A stretch of DNA of 64,000 bases from Paludibacteraceae bacterium (GCA_031292565.1 JARLGW010000005.1:1-64000), one strand, 5' to 3'; counted from the stretch's first letter, positions 8,020-17,903 are shown. Program-made: numbers and translations. Notes: generated from the sequence alone by a model not told the origin.

Positions 8020-8511
8020 TTATAATTGTTTTGCGTTAAGCACTTGTTCTACAATGTCGCGTACGCAGCCTTTACCTCCTTCTTTGTGGGAAGTGTAGAG
8101 GGATATAGCTTTTATTTCCGATGCTGCATCGGTAGGGCAAACGGGTATGCCCACGGCTTTCATCACGGGGTAATCGGGTATATCATCGCCCATGTATAAT
8201 ATGTTGTGGGGAGGAATATTGTATTTTTCTATAAACTCTTCCAGTTTTTCCAACTTGGTATGTGCCCCGGTATATACTTCAGCAAATCCCATGCGGGTGT
8301 AGTGTGTTTGTATGGCATCCGATTTTCCGCCCGTTATGATAGCCAGTAGCAATCCTTTTTTTATGGCCAGTTGGAGTATGTAATCGTCTTTTCTGTTTAG
8401 CACTCTTATTTGTTCGCCATCGGGAAACACATGTAGAAAGGAGCTTGCCAACACACCATCCACATCAAAAATCAGGGCTTTTACCTGCTTTAGCGTATCT
8501 ACAAATTCCAT
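8020..8511 (-). CDS. kdsC: HAD-family phosphatase, KdsC-like (KDO 8-phosphate phosphatase)
   Basis: 163 residues, the usual KdsC length. HAD motifs are visible: nucleophile motif FDVDGVL (residues 14-20), motif II in IITGGKS, and the acidic motif GDDIPDYPVM near residue 108. The C-terminal GGKGCVRDI is characteristic of the KdsC group. KdsC hydrolyses 3-deoxy-D-manno-octulosonate 8-phosphate in lipopolysaccharide core synthesis; it acts as a cytoplasmic tetramer with Mg2+. The related NeuA C-terminal phosphatases share these motifs, so the exact sugar substrate is inferred. Confidence 0.85.
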   Translation of the reverse strand: MEFVDTLKQVKALIFDVDGVLASSFLHVFPDGEQIRVLNRKDDYILQLAIKKGLLLAIITGGKSDAIQTHYTRMGFAEVYTGAHTKLEKLEEFIEKYNIPPHNILYMGDDIPDYPVMKAVGIPVCPTDAASEIKAISLYTSHKEGGKGCVRDIVEQVLNAKQL

Positions 8512-8584
8512 TATTCAAGTAACTATTTAAATTTTAGATTCAAAATCAGAGCTAATTCTACGTGAGGTTTTATATAACAATATG

Positions 8585-8655
8585 TTTCGGTACGCTGTAC
8601 CTTTCTGTTTTTATTGCTAATAATTACTATAAAGATTACGGTGCTTTGCACCTGA
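8585..8655. repeat. Intergenic GGTGC/GGTAC mini-palindrome repeat, copy 1
   Basis: The stretch contains GTTTCGGTACGCTGTACC and, about 45 bp later, GGTGCTTTGCACC. The same type of short palindrome (GGTGCAGAGCACC, twice) appears at 45363-45432, also beside CGAAACAT. These are probably copies of a dispersed intergenic repeat. The whole interval 8512-8699 holds no gene. Confidence 0.4.
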
Positions 8656-8667
8656 AATCCAAGTTCT

Positions 8668-8700
8668 AAACCTGCTAAGTTTTTAAAAATTAGCAGGTTT
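8668..8700 (-). terminator. Terminator overlapping the stop of the hydroxyacid dehydrogenase gene
   Basis: AAACCTGCTAA (8668-8678) pairs perfectly with TTAGCAGGTTT (8690-8700). The hairpin abuts the TAA stop codon of the minus-strand gene at 8700. Confidence 0.6.
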
Positions 8701-9671
8701 TAAGGCAAGATATTTACGCGGTCAATATCGGTGCGGCCTTCAAAGAAGCCGATAATGTTTTGCTCAATGTTGTGGCATATAGCGTTGTAGGTTTCCATGT
8801 CGGCTACCGCGCTGTGGGGTGTGAGCACAACATTGTCCATTAGCAATAGTTCGGGCGAGATAACGGGTTCTTGTTCAAACACATCAAGTCCGGCACCGGC
8901 AATCCATTTCTTTTGCAGGGCTTCCACCAAATCGCGCTCATTAATGATGGGGCCTCTGGCTGTGTTTATTATTATTGCTTCCGGTTTCATTTCCAGGAAG
9001 TGTTCCCTGTTTATCAAATGGTGTGTTTCCGCGGAAAGCGGAACATTTATGGAGATGATGTCGGCGGTTGCAATCAACCTGTCCAGTTCCACCCGTTGGG
9101 CTTGATAGCGTTCTTCAATTTCCGGTGCCAGGCGGTGCCTGTTGTGGTATATTATGTTCATCCCGCAGGCTCGTGCCCTGCGTGCAACGGATTGTCCGAT
9201 GCGCCCCATGCCTACAATACCCAACGTTTTGCCAAAAATGTTTTGCGAGGGCTGCCGATGGCTGTACCACGGGTTTGTACCGGGCTGACGCAACTGTTTG
9301 TCATACTGTGTTATGTGCCGCGAAACGGTGAGTATCAATGCCAGGGTGTGCTCGGCGGTTGGTTCTATCACGGGGCTTGGCGTGTTGGTTACCACGATGC
9401 CAAGCCGCGTGGCATAATCTACATCTATATTGTTGTACCCGGCACCGAAATTGGCTATCAGCTTCACGTGGCCTGCTGCAATATCAAGCATTGTTTTGTC
9501 CACCTTGTAGCCCACGGGTACAATAGCATCGTAATGTGGTAAGAGTTTGTATATTTCTTCCTGCGTGAATTTATCGTTCTCAGGAAACGTTACTTCAAAT
9601 TGATTGCTTAACGCTGAAACGCTTTCGGGTTTAAGATGATTCGAAAAGACGAGTACTTTCTTATTTTTCAT
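8700..9671 (-). CDS. D-isomer-specific 2-hydroxyacid dehydrogenase (NAD-dependent)
   Basis: The preferred start is the ATG at 9671 (MKNKKVLVF, 323 residues), which begins directly with the first beta strand and overlaps the stop of the HMA gene by 11 bp; an ATG at 9704 would add 11 odd residues. The NAD-binding motif GMGRIGQSVARRA lies near residue 150. The catalytic Arg sits in INTARGPIINE, the Glu in GAGLDVFEQEP, and the His in LTPHSA. The family oxidises or reduces D-2-hydroxyacids (glycerate, lactate, hydroxypyruvate, 2-ketogluconate); the substrate is not evident. The coupling to a copper-type cluster is probably positional. Confidence 0.85.
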   Translation of the reverse strand: MKNKKVLVFSNHLKPESVSALSNQFEVTFPENDKFTQEEIYKLLPHYDAIVPVGYKVDKTMLDIAAGHVKLIANFGAGYNNIDVDYATRLGIVVTNTPSPVIEPTAEHTLALILTVSRHITQYDKQLRQPGTNPWYSHRQPSQNIFGKTLGIVGMGRIGQSVARRARACGMNIIYHNRHRLAPEIEERYQAQRVELDRLIATADIISINVPLSAETHHLINREHFLEMKPEAIIINTARGPIINERDLVEALQKKWIAGAGLDVFEQEPVISPELLLMDNVVLTPHSAVADMETYNAICHNIEQNIIGFFEGRTDIDRVNILP

Positions 9672-10002
9672 CGGGTTGCTTATTTTTATCTTGTTTAACA
9701 TCACAACGATAGCCTAAATCTTCAATGGCTTTTTTCAACTTCTCCACCGTGGTTTTATTCGGATTGTAGATTACCGTTACTTCTTTTTTATCCAAATCCA
9801 AATCCACGTTCACATCCTTTACTCCTTTTTCAAAAGGGATATTGTTTTCTATTTTGGTTTTGCACGCGGCACAATGCAGGCTTACCACAAAGGTGGTTTC
9901 TTCCGTTTTTTTAGATGAACTGCCTTTTTCCTGCCCGGCATATAGAACGCCTTGCAACAGGGCATGAAAAACAATAAATAGGATTACGGTTTTCTTCTTC
10001 AT
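9661..10002 (-). CDS. Exported heavy-metal-associated (HMA) domain protein
   Basis: 113 residues: an N-terminal signal peptide (about 1-22), a short linker, then one HMA domain (residues 36-105) with the metal-binding CAAC in SLHCAACKTKIE and a C-terminal Lys-rich tail. HMA domains bind Cu(I), less often Zn or Hg. It is 18 bp downstream of a TonB-dependent receptor of a type that commonly neighbours HMA proteins in Bacteroidota, so a periplasmic metal chaperone role is likely. Copper is inferred, mainly from the OprC-like motif in the second receptor. Confidence 0.85.
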   Translation of the reverse strand: MKKKTVILFIVFHALLQGVLYAGQEKGSSSKKTEETTFVVSLHCAACKTKIENNIPFEKGVKDVNVDLDLDKKEVTVIYNPNKTTVEKLKKAIEDLGYRCDVKQDKNKQPDEK

Positions 10003-10019
10003 TTCTTCTCGTTTTTAAA

Positions 10020-12305
10020 TTAATCTCGTTTCCCGATTTTAAATCTCAGCCCGGCGTATATTTTCCGCCCCATTATAGGCCCCCATGTTTGGGAGGCATC
10101 GAATCCTTTGGCGAATGGGGCTTCCGAATTTATAATCGGGGTTAGTTGTCTATAGTCGGTTATGTTTTCCACGCCCACGTAAATGTCTGTCCTTTTGGTG
10201 TTTCTGGTTATTTGTGCAAAATATACATGGTAAAGGGGCGATTGGGTGGCCTGCGTTGTGTAGCCTGTCAGGCTGGGGATGCGGGTAGGACCGTTGAGCT
10301 GCGCCGTGAAATCGAACACCCATTTCCTGAATTTTGTGGCATAGGAGATGTTGAGCAACCCCCGGTATCTGGACACGAGCGGTTTCTCTATCAAATAGCT
10401 TTGGGTTCCGTCGCTCAAAGTTACTTTGTTCAGGTTGTACCTGAATGCTGCAAAGATATCCAATCGCCTGAATGGGGTGAAGGATGCATCGGCCTGCCAT
10501 ACATCGGTCTGGTTGCTCGACTTTGAATTGTAGAAATACACGTTGTACCGGCTTCGGTCTAAATCAACTATAATTTGATTGTTGAAATAGGTGTGAAAAT
10601 ATTCCAGGCTTAGGGTTAGTTTTTCCTTGCTCCAAACGGGAACGTAAAAAGTGACATTGCCCCCGAAATTCCAGGCTTTTTCAATTTTCAACGCGTTAAG
10701 ATTACTCACGTCGTACTCACGGGTTGAGGCCATTAGCCCGATATTGTCGGCTATTACATTGGGTGCCCTGTAACCACAACCTGCCGAAGCCCTGAAAATG
10801 ATGTCGGGGGAGAGGTTGTACTTTATGTTGGAACGTGGAGTGAACAGCCATCCATAGTGGCTATTATAGTCTTCACGAAGCCCCAGGATAACGGTAAGTT
10901 TTTTAAGATAGGAATAGGTGTATTGCCCGAAAATGCCGGGCACTATTTCCTGCCGATTTATGGGGGTTAACGGGGTTTGGTTAAACAAATCCTGAAAATG
11001 GGTATCATAATTATCATACATAAAGCTTAGGCCGGTAGATAGTTGATGATCTGGATTTTGTAAATAGCTGTTGTAAATGATGTTACTGTATCCTGTTTTT
11101 TCGTTGCCGGCATAGAGCTTGTTTGTACTAGCACTGCCAAAGGATGAGTTTATTTCGTGGTAGGTAAAGCTGTTGATAATGCCCAAACTTTGCCCTTTAT
11201 CATCATTGAGGCGAATGCCGGTTTTATTATACAGGTTGAAGTCTTTATTTTCAATGTCGGTTACATAATAAATACTGGCTGTGTGGCAAGCCGCGGACTG
11301 TCCGCCTATCCGGTCGTCATACAGAAAGCGGACCCCGGTACGCGATTCTACTTTTTTGGACGGACTAACGTATAGCCATCGGTTGAAGGCTTCCACCAAT
11401 TTGGTTTTGGGCATATCTAGAAAATGGTCGTGGTTTCTATCATGTACATTGTTGGCTATGGAGGTATTGAGCAGCAGGTTTGTCCATAGGCTTTTTGCTA
11501 CTTTTCTTGAGCTTGTGAGGGTTACATCCACGCATTTGGAGGTGTCGGTAACAACGTTTATAAAAAGGTCTTCGCGCTTTTCAGGCTTTTTGTATTCTAA
11601 ATCAATTTGCCCGGTAATGGCTTCGTACCCGTTTACTACCGACGATGCTCCTTTGGATAGTTGAACTCCTTCAAGCCAGGTGCCCGGCGTGTAGTTCCAC
11701 CCGAAAACAGCGGCCAGCCCGCGTATGGTTGGTATGTTTTCGGCCAACACCTGACTGTAGATACTGGATAAACCCAATAGCTGTATTTGCTTTACCCCGG
11801 AAACGGCATCCGTGTAACCGGATGTGATGGTAGCACTATTCTCGAAACTTTCGGCGAGATTACAACATGCCATTTTTACCAAACCTGTGCTTGAGATTTG
11901 TTCGGACTTCAGGATTGAAAATGACGAGATAGTGCTACCTTGTTTGCTTGTGGTTATGGATATTTCTTTTAGCTGTACCCCTTCTTTCAGGTGAAACTCA
12001 ATGGCTTTTGCCTCTTGAGGGTTAATGAGTATGCTATCGGTTTGGAACCCCACGTGGGAAGCAAAAAGATATACCGGGTCGGCTATTTTTTTCGACAGGG
12101 AGAATCTCCCCTCTTTATTTGCTGTTATCTTTTCGCCAGACCCGGCAAAATATAGGCTTGCATCTGCACCCGGTTTTTTATTTCCATTTACATCGAAATA
12201 ATACACCTGTCCTTCCACGTTTTGGGCATTAGCAAGCTGCCCTCCCACGAACAGGAAGAAAAGAAACAGGCCTATATAAAGTGTATGGTACTTACCTTTT
12301 TGCAT
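10020..12305 (-). CDS. TonB-dependent outer-membrane receptor, metal-locus type
   Basis: 761 residues. Signal peptide (1-27), a carboxypeptidase-like/CNA-B beta-sandwich (about 30-110), a plug domain, and a 22-strand barrel ending in the expected aromatic/charged C-terminus (LRFKIGKRD). The plug contains KMACCNLAESFE and GYEAITGQIDLEYK, signatures I associate with a Bacteroidota receptor group found beside HMA proteins. It should use TonB energy to bring a metal complex or related ligand into the periplasm, where the HMA protein at 9661-10002 could receive it. The adjacent Cys pair (ACCNL) is a plausible metal contact. Confidence 0.85.
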   Translation of the reverse strand: MQKGKYHTLYIGLFLFFLFVGGQLANAQNVEGQVYYFDVNGNKKPGADASLYFAGSGEKITANKEGRFSLSKKIADPVYLFASHVGFQTDSILINPQEAKAIEFHLKEGVQLKEISITTSKQGSTISSFSILKSEQISSTGLVKMACCNLAESFENSATITSGYTDAVSGVKQIQLLGLSSIYSQVLAENIPTIRGLAAVFGWNYTPGTWLEGVQLSKGASSVVNGYEAITGQIDLEYKKPEKREDLFINVVTDTSKCVDVTLTSSRKVAKSLWTNLLLNTSIANNVHDRNHDHFLDMPKTKLVEAFNRWLYVSPSKKVESRTGVRFLYDDRIGGQSAACHTASIYYVTDIENKDFNLYNKTGIRLNDDKGQSLGIINSFTYHEINSSFGSASTNKLYAGNEKTGYSNIIYNSYLQNPDHQLSTGLSFMYDNYDTHFQDLFNQTPLTPINRQEIVPGIFGQYTYSYLKKLTVILGLREDYNSHYGWLFTPRSNIKYNLSPDIIFRASAGCGYRAPNVIADNIGLMASTREYDVSNLNALKIEKAWNFGGNVTFYVPVWSKEKLTLSLEYFHTYFNNQIIVDLDRSRYNVYFYNSKSSNQTDVWQADASFTPFRRLDIFAAFRYNLNKVTLSDGTQSYLIEKPLVSRYRGLLNISYATKFRKWVFDFTAQLNGPTRIPSLTGYTTQATQSPLYHVYFAQITRNTKRTDIYVGVENITDYRQLTPIINSEAPFAKGFDASQTWGPIMGRKIYAGLRFKIGKRD

Positions 12306-12315
12306 AAACTAATAG

Positions 12316-14310
12316 TTACAAAGTGTTAATAACCAGATTGATAAATAAGTTCCGCCCTTTGCGTGGAATGTTGTTCCAATCGGAATAGGTGGAATATTTT
12401 TTATCCAATATATTTTCCACACCTACTCTTACTTGCGACAAAAGTTTCCAGTATCGGAATTTGTATCCTGCCGAAGCTCCGAAAATAAGGTAAGCTGGCG
12501 TTTCGTCTTCACCATAATCCGCATCATAACGTGTTTGGGTGGCAGCACCCTGCAATTTAAATTCCACATTGTAGCGTTGGCGATTGTAAGCTAAGGCCGA
12601 CGAATAGGTTAATGGGGAAATCAACGGCAATGGATTTCCCTGATCGTCGGACCCCAAACTGTACAATGCATGATTGTTCCAAATAAAATAACGCAAGAAC
12701 GATTTCTTTAAGTCCACATTTACATTAAAGATGGAGGCATGATCGATATTTTGATATTTCTTTACTCCATTAGCACCAATAGTCATTGTGTATAATGATT
12801 TATCTACTTTCCCGATAATGTAATTATACAAATAGAAATAAGACGATTCTATGGTAAATTTATAGCCACCTTTTTCAACGTTGAGTGAAAAATTACCCTG
12901 CAAGGATGATTCGTTTTTCAGATGCGGGTTGCCCAAATAATCATAGCCATCAAAACTATTATACAGAAAATAACCATACGTTTCTGACGCCGAAGGGGCA
13001 CGCAAACCATAAGCACCGCTCAGCTTTAACTGAACGTTTTTAAACAAATGATAATAGTCGGCTCCAACATTCCAAAGCAATCGATTTTGAAATCGATCCA
13101 TATCGGGATAAAATATCTGTAGGGTATTCAACCCAAAATCGCTTTGTACACCATCCCGCTGAAATGCAACTTTGGACGACAATTGTACTCTGTTTTTTTT
13201 ATCTATGGCATATCTATCCTGCAAAAACACACTGGAGTTAAACGTACGCACATCAGGCCAGGTGTACATAAACGTGGATAAACCATTCTTTGGATACATG
13301 GTCATATCGGCCGACGAACGGTTATAATACGAATCCAAATTAAGCAAATACACATGCCCATCGGTTTTACCTTGCAACGTAGAATAAAAGCCGTTGGTGC
13401 GACTACTACCGGGCATATCCATGTGTATGGTCACATTAGGTCGCTTGGTGTCGTCCATCACATGATCGATGGTATTGTAATACACCTTCGTTTCCCATGT
13501 GGAAAACACATGAGAGAATCTTTCTTTTCGATAACTTAACGAGCTAATAAAACCTTTGGCCGACTTTACATCCATCGTAAGAGCGGGATAACCTACATTG
13601 GATGACACATCGTAAATAAGGGTGCCTTCAATTATATTGTTATTCAGAAATCGATACCCTAAATTGGTAAATGCATTCACTTTTTCAAACTGCGAAAAAT
13701 TCACCTCCTCGTTGCCACCGGCATAATAGTTATCGCTTTTTCGATAAAACAGGCTGGCATTGGTATAAAATGTTGGGCTCGAATAGGCCACTCCACCACC
13801 GACAACTCTGTAGTTACCATTTGTTTCGTACCCGGTATTTACATTTACATCCAACTTCTTTTCTTGAAAGCCTGCTTTATTCAGTTTCAAATCCAGACTG
13901 CCTCCAACCGAAGTAGATGCATACGGATTACCGGAAATACCGGAATTGACATCAACCTTACTTAAATTAATAATCTCAACATACGAGCTCACCGGATCCA
14001 TTTTGTCGGTACAAGCACAAAATATTTTCATACCGTCTATGGTTACGGATATTCTCTCCGTAGGCATGTTGTTGATAGTCGGTTCCCAGGCATAAGCCCC
14101 ACGTTTTACTAGGCTGATATTGTCTTGTCCATCTATATATTCGTCCAAAGAGGAAAGAGGTTTGGATTCGTTTTTCGAACCCAGACCGGTTTTTCCGGTT
14201 ACTGTTACTTCTTTTAATGAGAAGGCTTTTAACGTATCTTGTTGCGAATATGAAAGATGTAAAGACAACAGACCTATTACGGTACAAATAATGAATTTTT
14301 TTATCATCAT
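12316..14310 (-). CDS. TonB-dependent receptor resembling copper receptors (OprC/NosA-like plug)
   Basis: 664 residues: signal peptide (1-22), plug, and beta barrel ending in FINLVINTL. No N-terminal carboxypeptidase-like domain. In the plug, DGMKIFCACTDKMDPVSSY is close to the C-x-C/RMDPPTSY region of the copper receptors OprC and NosA, with Cys and Met residues able to bind Cu. The start overlaps the stop of the upstream lipoprotein gene by ATGA, so the two are coupled. Together with the second receptor 10 bp downstream and the HMA protein this forms a probable copper acquisition or handling operon. Confidence 0.8.
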   Translation of the reverse strand: MMIKKFIICTVIGLLSLHLSYSQQDTLKAFSLKEVTVTGKTGLGSKNESKPLSSLDEYIDGQDNISLVKRGAYAWEPTINNMPTERISVTIDGMKIFCACTDKMDPVSSYVEIINLSKVDVNSGISGNPYASTSVGGSLDLKLNKAGFQEKKLDVNVNTGYETNGNYRVVGGGVAYSSPTFYTNASLFYRKSDNYYAGGNEEVNFSQFEKVNAFTNLGYRFLNNNIIEGTLIYDVSSNVGYPALTMDVKSAKGFISSLSYRKERFSHVFSTWETKVYYNTIDHVMDDTKRPNVTIHMDMPGSSRTNGFYSTLQGKTDGHVYLLNLDSYYNRSSADMTMYPKNGLSTFMYTWPDVRTFNSSVFLQDRYAIDKKNRVQLSSKVAFQRDGVQSDFGLNTLQIFYPDMDRFQNRLLWNVGADYYHLFKNVQLKLSGAYGLRAPSASETYGYFLYNSFDGYDYLGNPHLKNESSLQGNFSLNVEKGGYKFTIESSYFYLYNYIIGKVDKSLYTMTIGANGVKKYQNIDHASIFNVNVDLKKSFLRYFIWNNHALYSLGSDDQGNPLPLISPLTYSSALAYNRQRYNVEFKLQGAATQTRYDADYGEDETPAYLIFGASAGYKFRYWKLLSQVRVGVENILDKKYSTYSDWNNIPRKGRNLFINLVINTL

Positions 14311-15227
14311 AATCCAAATTCAAAATATATAGTACTCGCCGTCGTATCATTATCATTAATTTCATTTCCTAACAGCACTTGATTAGAAGCATTTTCTAAA
14401 ATGAGCCCTACTTCCCAATATCCTGTCATGGAAAAATTTACTGTTCCTTTATAAAGTCCTGTTGCCGAATCGTAACTTAAGTTGACATTGCCAGATGAAC
14501 CCATGTTAGCCATGTCAGGCATGCGAGGGTCTATAAGTATTTTATAATTCGGCACTAAAGCAAAGGAATACGAACTTACTGTATTATAAACATAGGCTGT
14601 AATTACATCGGAGCCTACTACAGCAGTTGTCGGCTCAACCAAAGCAATGATATACTGCTGACCGTCTACCGCACTTTGCAAAACATTCAATCTTTTATAA
14701 GTAGGTTCGGTAACATAAAGTTTGCTCGAAGCTCTGGCTAATGTATCGGTACCCGAAGTATAATTCACCGTCAACTGCCAATATTCGGTTGCCGTATCCG
14801 TACAAGACGTTAAAAAGATAATGTATCCTTTGTAAATAGTATTTGTACCCGACACTTTTGATATGGCAGAAGCCGGAGCCGAGATCTTATGTAGAAGCGG
14901 ATACCAGGAAAGGCTTGCATCTTGCACATAATTGCCCGAAACATTATTTTTTACCTGCACGTATATTTCGTTATACCCGGTAATAATTCCTGCCGAAGTT
15001 TTACGATACAAATAAAAGGTATAATTGCCTTTGGTAAATTCCGCTATCTCTTTCAGAATCAAGGATGCAACTTCCTGGGCAGGAGCTACCCCGGTTGTAG
15101 CGTCAGTCGTAGAGCTTGTATTATCAACCGTATTATCGTCATTCTTTTTACACGAAATGAGGGAAAAAATTAGTCCTATAATTAATATCCCAAGAGTGCA
15201 TTTGTATTTATTCGTATTTATTTTCAT
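14307..15227 (-). CDS. Lipoprotein of the metal locus, with a C-terminal module shared with the 15469-17346 protein
   Basis: 306 residues. The lipobox ends at Cys 26 (LISC followed by KKND), then a low-complexity Asp/Thr linker, then beta-rich domains. The C-terminal 80 residues carry MPDMANMGSSGNVN, YKGTVNFSMTGYWEV and related patterns, resembling FixH/YtkA-type domains and repeated in the secreted protein at 15469-17346. The Met-rich MPDMANM could bind copper. It is translationally coupled to the OprC-like receptor and is probably a surface or periplasmic ligand-capturing lipoprotein. The upstream gap 15228-15468 is A+T-rich with no gene and may hold the operon promoter. Confidence 0.7.
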   Translation of the reverse strand: MKINTNKYKCTLGILIIGLIFSLISCKKNDDNTVDNTSSTTDATTGVAPAQEVASLILKEIAEFTKGNYTFYLYRKTSAGIITGYNEIYVQVKNNVSGNYVQDASLSWYPLLHKISAPASAISKVSGTNTIYKGYIIFLTSCTDTATEYWQLTVNYTSGTDTLARASSKLYVTEPTYKRLNVLQSAVDGQQYIIALVEPTTAVVGSDVITAYVYNTVSSYSFALVPNYKILIDPRMPDMANMGSSGNVNLSYDSATGLYKGTVNFSMTGYWEVGLILENASNQVLLGNEINDNDTTASTIYFEFGL

Positions 15228-15468
15228 TTTAAAACAGCTTAGACAAAAATCTTTTGAATGCTATTTAATATCGTACTCGCATTTAATGTTGATGATTTTT
15301 CAATATTTTCTAATCTTATTAATAATTAATAAATTAAGAGTCAACAGCAATACGAGTACGATAAATAACATAGAAAAAATGGTTTTGCTAACAACCCATA
15401 ATATTAATACCCCGCAGTGTATCTAGAAAAAATAATTTCTAAACGCACTACGAGATAAATACTATATG

Positions 15469-17346
15469 TTATTGATTTACAAATATTTTCTGTACAGTAA
15501 CTTTACCTTTGTTTTGCACCCATACGAAGTACACACCCAATGGAACACCCAGGTTGATGGTTTTCGTTCCGGCAGACTGGTACGTGGCCAGCGTGGAGCC
15601 GTTAACGTCCAACACGCGGATGTCGGCTGCGGCAGGTGTAACTACCGTAATTTGCCCATGCGAAAGGGTTGGGTATACCAAAATCCCGTCGGCAGTATTT
15701 GCAACCTCTTTAATGCCTGTGCTTGTGGTAAGGTAGAACTGCCAGTTAATGGTGCTACCATCGCCTACCTCATCGATAGCCGTGCCAGCTACGAGGCTGT
15801 CGTTCGAAGCCTTATATACTTGCAGGTTCACAAGCCAATCACCCGTCATGCTAAAGTTGATCGTACCTTTGTAGGCCGTGGATGTGGAGTCCCAAGTAAG
15901 ATTAGTACTACCGTCCGAACCCATCGTCATCGACTCCATAAACGGTGTAGGTGTTATAATAAATCCACCTTTTACCTGCTGGTATGGCCGTGAGGCACTC
16001 ACCTGCTTGTTGATATATGCCTTTACCGTTTGACTGGTGGCTACAATCGATTTTGGATAGGCCACCGTGAGGTAATACGTGGTGTCTTGATACTTAAAGC
16101 TGTCAATCCACTTGGTATAGTAGGTAGAATCGGGTATTGTAAGGTTGATGCCTGATACACTGTCGGCCACCACACTCGAATGACCTGATTCTACTGCTAC
16201 CCCACTGCCCGGATATAGCCCGGACACGGTATAGGTATATTGCTGGTTTGCTTTGAAACCTGATACTGTTACCGAAGTTACCGACGAGTCGTTCACCGTG
16301 GTGGTGTACGAGTCTATCAGCGTTCCGGCCTTGTTGTACACTTTTACCTTGTAACCTTTCAGGGTCGATTTACTACTTGCCTGGTTGACAGGAGCTGTGA
16401 ATTTTACTGTGGCACTCCCCGAATTGTTTACCGCTAGCAACTTGCTTGGAGCCAAATCGGATGGAGTAAGCTTATAGGTTTTAGTGGCAAAGCCGGTGTA
16501 GCTGGATGTTAAGCCTGAGATATAGGTACCTTCAATCGACAGTATGTGAAACGCGTTGAGATAATGGTCGATCGAGTCGGTAGTAAGTTCCGGTGCATAG
16601 GTTTCACTTTTATTCACCCCAATGCCGTTTTTCACCCGGTAACCTGTTACCTTCACGCTTATTTTACCACTGGCAGCTGTAGGTAACGATTCTACAAACG
16701 CACGTATCAACTCCTTGCTTTGCACGTCGGCTAGCAGAAAATGTGCGTCCGTACGAGCCGAATCCTTCGTAATGATACCACTTTGGGCTGGATTGTAAAT
16801 AAACACGCCCAAACCACTGTTCCAACAAGAGGCCATTCCACCTGTACCCGTGGCACAACCGATGCCACAACTGCGGGTAAGCGGTAGAGTTACTGAGCCC
16901 ACACAATCACGGTCTTTAAAAAAACCTATCACGGTTTCTGTATCCGTCGGGATAGAATCTACCCGGGCAGTTGCCGTACCAATAGTGTCTTTAAAACTCA
17001 ACGTCCAACTACCCTTATGAGTAAAGCCAAGCCATGTGTTGTAATGCACGCTGTCAGCTTTGGTTACACTTCCAACGGGTGCCGATTGCAACAGCGAATC
17101 CTTAGGAAAAAAGTTACCCACTTGAAAATTATGCACGTAATTATTGCTCGAATCTGTCAATGTAACATATACTTCGGAAAACCCCCGGTTAAACGTAGTG
17201 TATGGAGAATATATATGAAATTTATATCCGTTGTCAGTGCTTATGGTTGACGAGGTTATTTCCGTTAAACCTCCGGTAGAACTGGTCGCAGCATACGTAA
17301 AGCCGAAAACCAGTGCTAATAGTAAAACTAAAAATAATTGTTTCAT
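15469..17346 (-). CDS. Secreted multidomain protein with fibronectin-III-like domain and type IX sorting signal
   Basis: 625 residues. Signal peptide (1-19), an N-terminal beta domain, a Cys-rich segment (CGIGCATGTGGMASC around residues 166-180), a fibronectin type III-like domain (about 295-395), a module like that of the lipoprotein at 14307-15227 (MESMTMGSDG, YKGTINFSMTGDW), and a type A C-terminal sorting domain (from about residue 545, ending KIFVNQ). It should reach the cell surface through the type IX system. The shared module and Cys/Met content suggest extracellular metal binding in the same pathway as the TonB receptors; that is inference. Confidence 0.75.
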   Translation of the reverse strand: MKQLFLVLLLALVFGFTYAATSSTGGLTEITSSTISTDNGYKFHIYSPYTTFNRGFSEVYVTLTDSSNNYVHNFQVGNFFPKDSLLQSAPVGSVTKADSVHYNTWLGFTHKGSWTLSFKDTIGTATARVDSIPTDTETVIGFFKDRDCVGSVTLPLTRSCGIGCATGTGGMASCWNSGLGVFIYNPAQSGIITKDSARTDAHFLLADVQSKELIRAFVESLPTAASGKISVKVTGYRVKNGIGVNKSETYAPELTTDSIDHYLNAFHILSIEGTYISGLTSSYTGFATKTYKLTPSDLAPSKLLAVNNSGSATVKFTAPVNQASSKSTLKGYKVKVYNKAGTLIDSYTTTVNDSSVTSVTVSGFKANQQYTYTVSGLYPGSGVAVESGHSSVVADSVSGINLTIPDSTYYTKWIDSFKYQDTTYYLTVAYPKSIVATSQTVKAYINKQVSASRPYQQVKGGFIITPTPFMESMTMGSDGSTNLTWDSTSTAYKGTINFSMTGDWLVNLQVYKASNDSLVAGTAIDEVGDGSTINWQFYLTTSTGIKEVANTADGILVYPTLSHGQITVVTPAAADIRVLDVNGSTLATYQSAGTKTINLGVPLGVYFVWVQNKGKVTVQKIFVNQ

Positions 17347-17471
17347 TATGTTTTGAGATAAATTAATACTGAACCCATAATGTATTTAAACAATACAGAT
17401 TTTTATAAAAAAATAGAATCCTTTTAATATTCTTGATTAGAATACGTTGGCACCTAATATTTTGACAAGGT

Positions 17472-17903
17472 TTAAATATTGGTAAACCAAAATTGTATAT
17501 CAGTATTATATTTGGGTGGAACGAAAATGTCGGAAGGAAATTTGTTTATAACTATGTAAATAGGACAATATATACGAGTTAATACTACTTCTACTGGACA
17601 GGGCAACCTATTTTGCTTAATAAGGATAAATTCGCTCGCATCTTTGTTGCTTTGTACCGCTTTGGGCGTATCTTTATTCTTCTCATTGTCATCGGTATCG
17701 GCTACTACCTTTACCTGTTTTGCCAGAAAACATTTTCCATGACAACAGCAATTTTTCTTAAAGCGGTTTACACACAAATTTTTAGCTATGTAATCTTTAA
17801 ATATTTCATATTGCAAATAAGGTATTTCGCTTCTGAAAATATTAAAGAACATAACGATCAAAAGTATAATTGCAAAAAATGTATGTCTTAACACTACTAT
17901 CAT
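17472..17903 (-). CDS. Small Cys-rich membrane-anchored protein of the metal locus
   Basis: 143 residues. One N-terminal hydrophobic helix (about 7-25), then NLCVNRFKKNCCCHGKCFL (residues 42-60) with six Cys, then a charged linker and a beta-rich tail. The N-L-C-V-N-R ... C-x-G-K-C signature is familiar from unnamed proteins beside metal-related TonB receptors in Bacteroidota. The Cys cluster is a plausible Cu(I) or Zn site. It is first in the direction of transcription of the 17.9-8.7 kb block. Function unknown beyond that. Confidence 0.65.
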   Translation of the reverse strand: MIVVLRHTFFAIILLIVMFFNIFRSEIPYLQYEIFKDYIAKNLCVNRFKKNCCCHGKCFLAKQVKVVADTDDNEKNKDTPKAVQSNKDASEFILIKQNRLPCPVEVVLTRIYCPIYIVINKFPSDIFVPPKYNTDIQFWFTNI

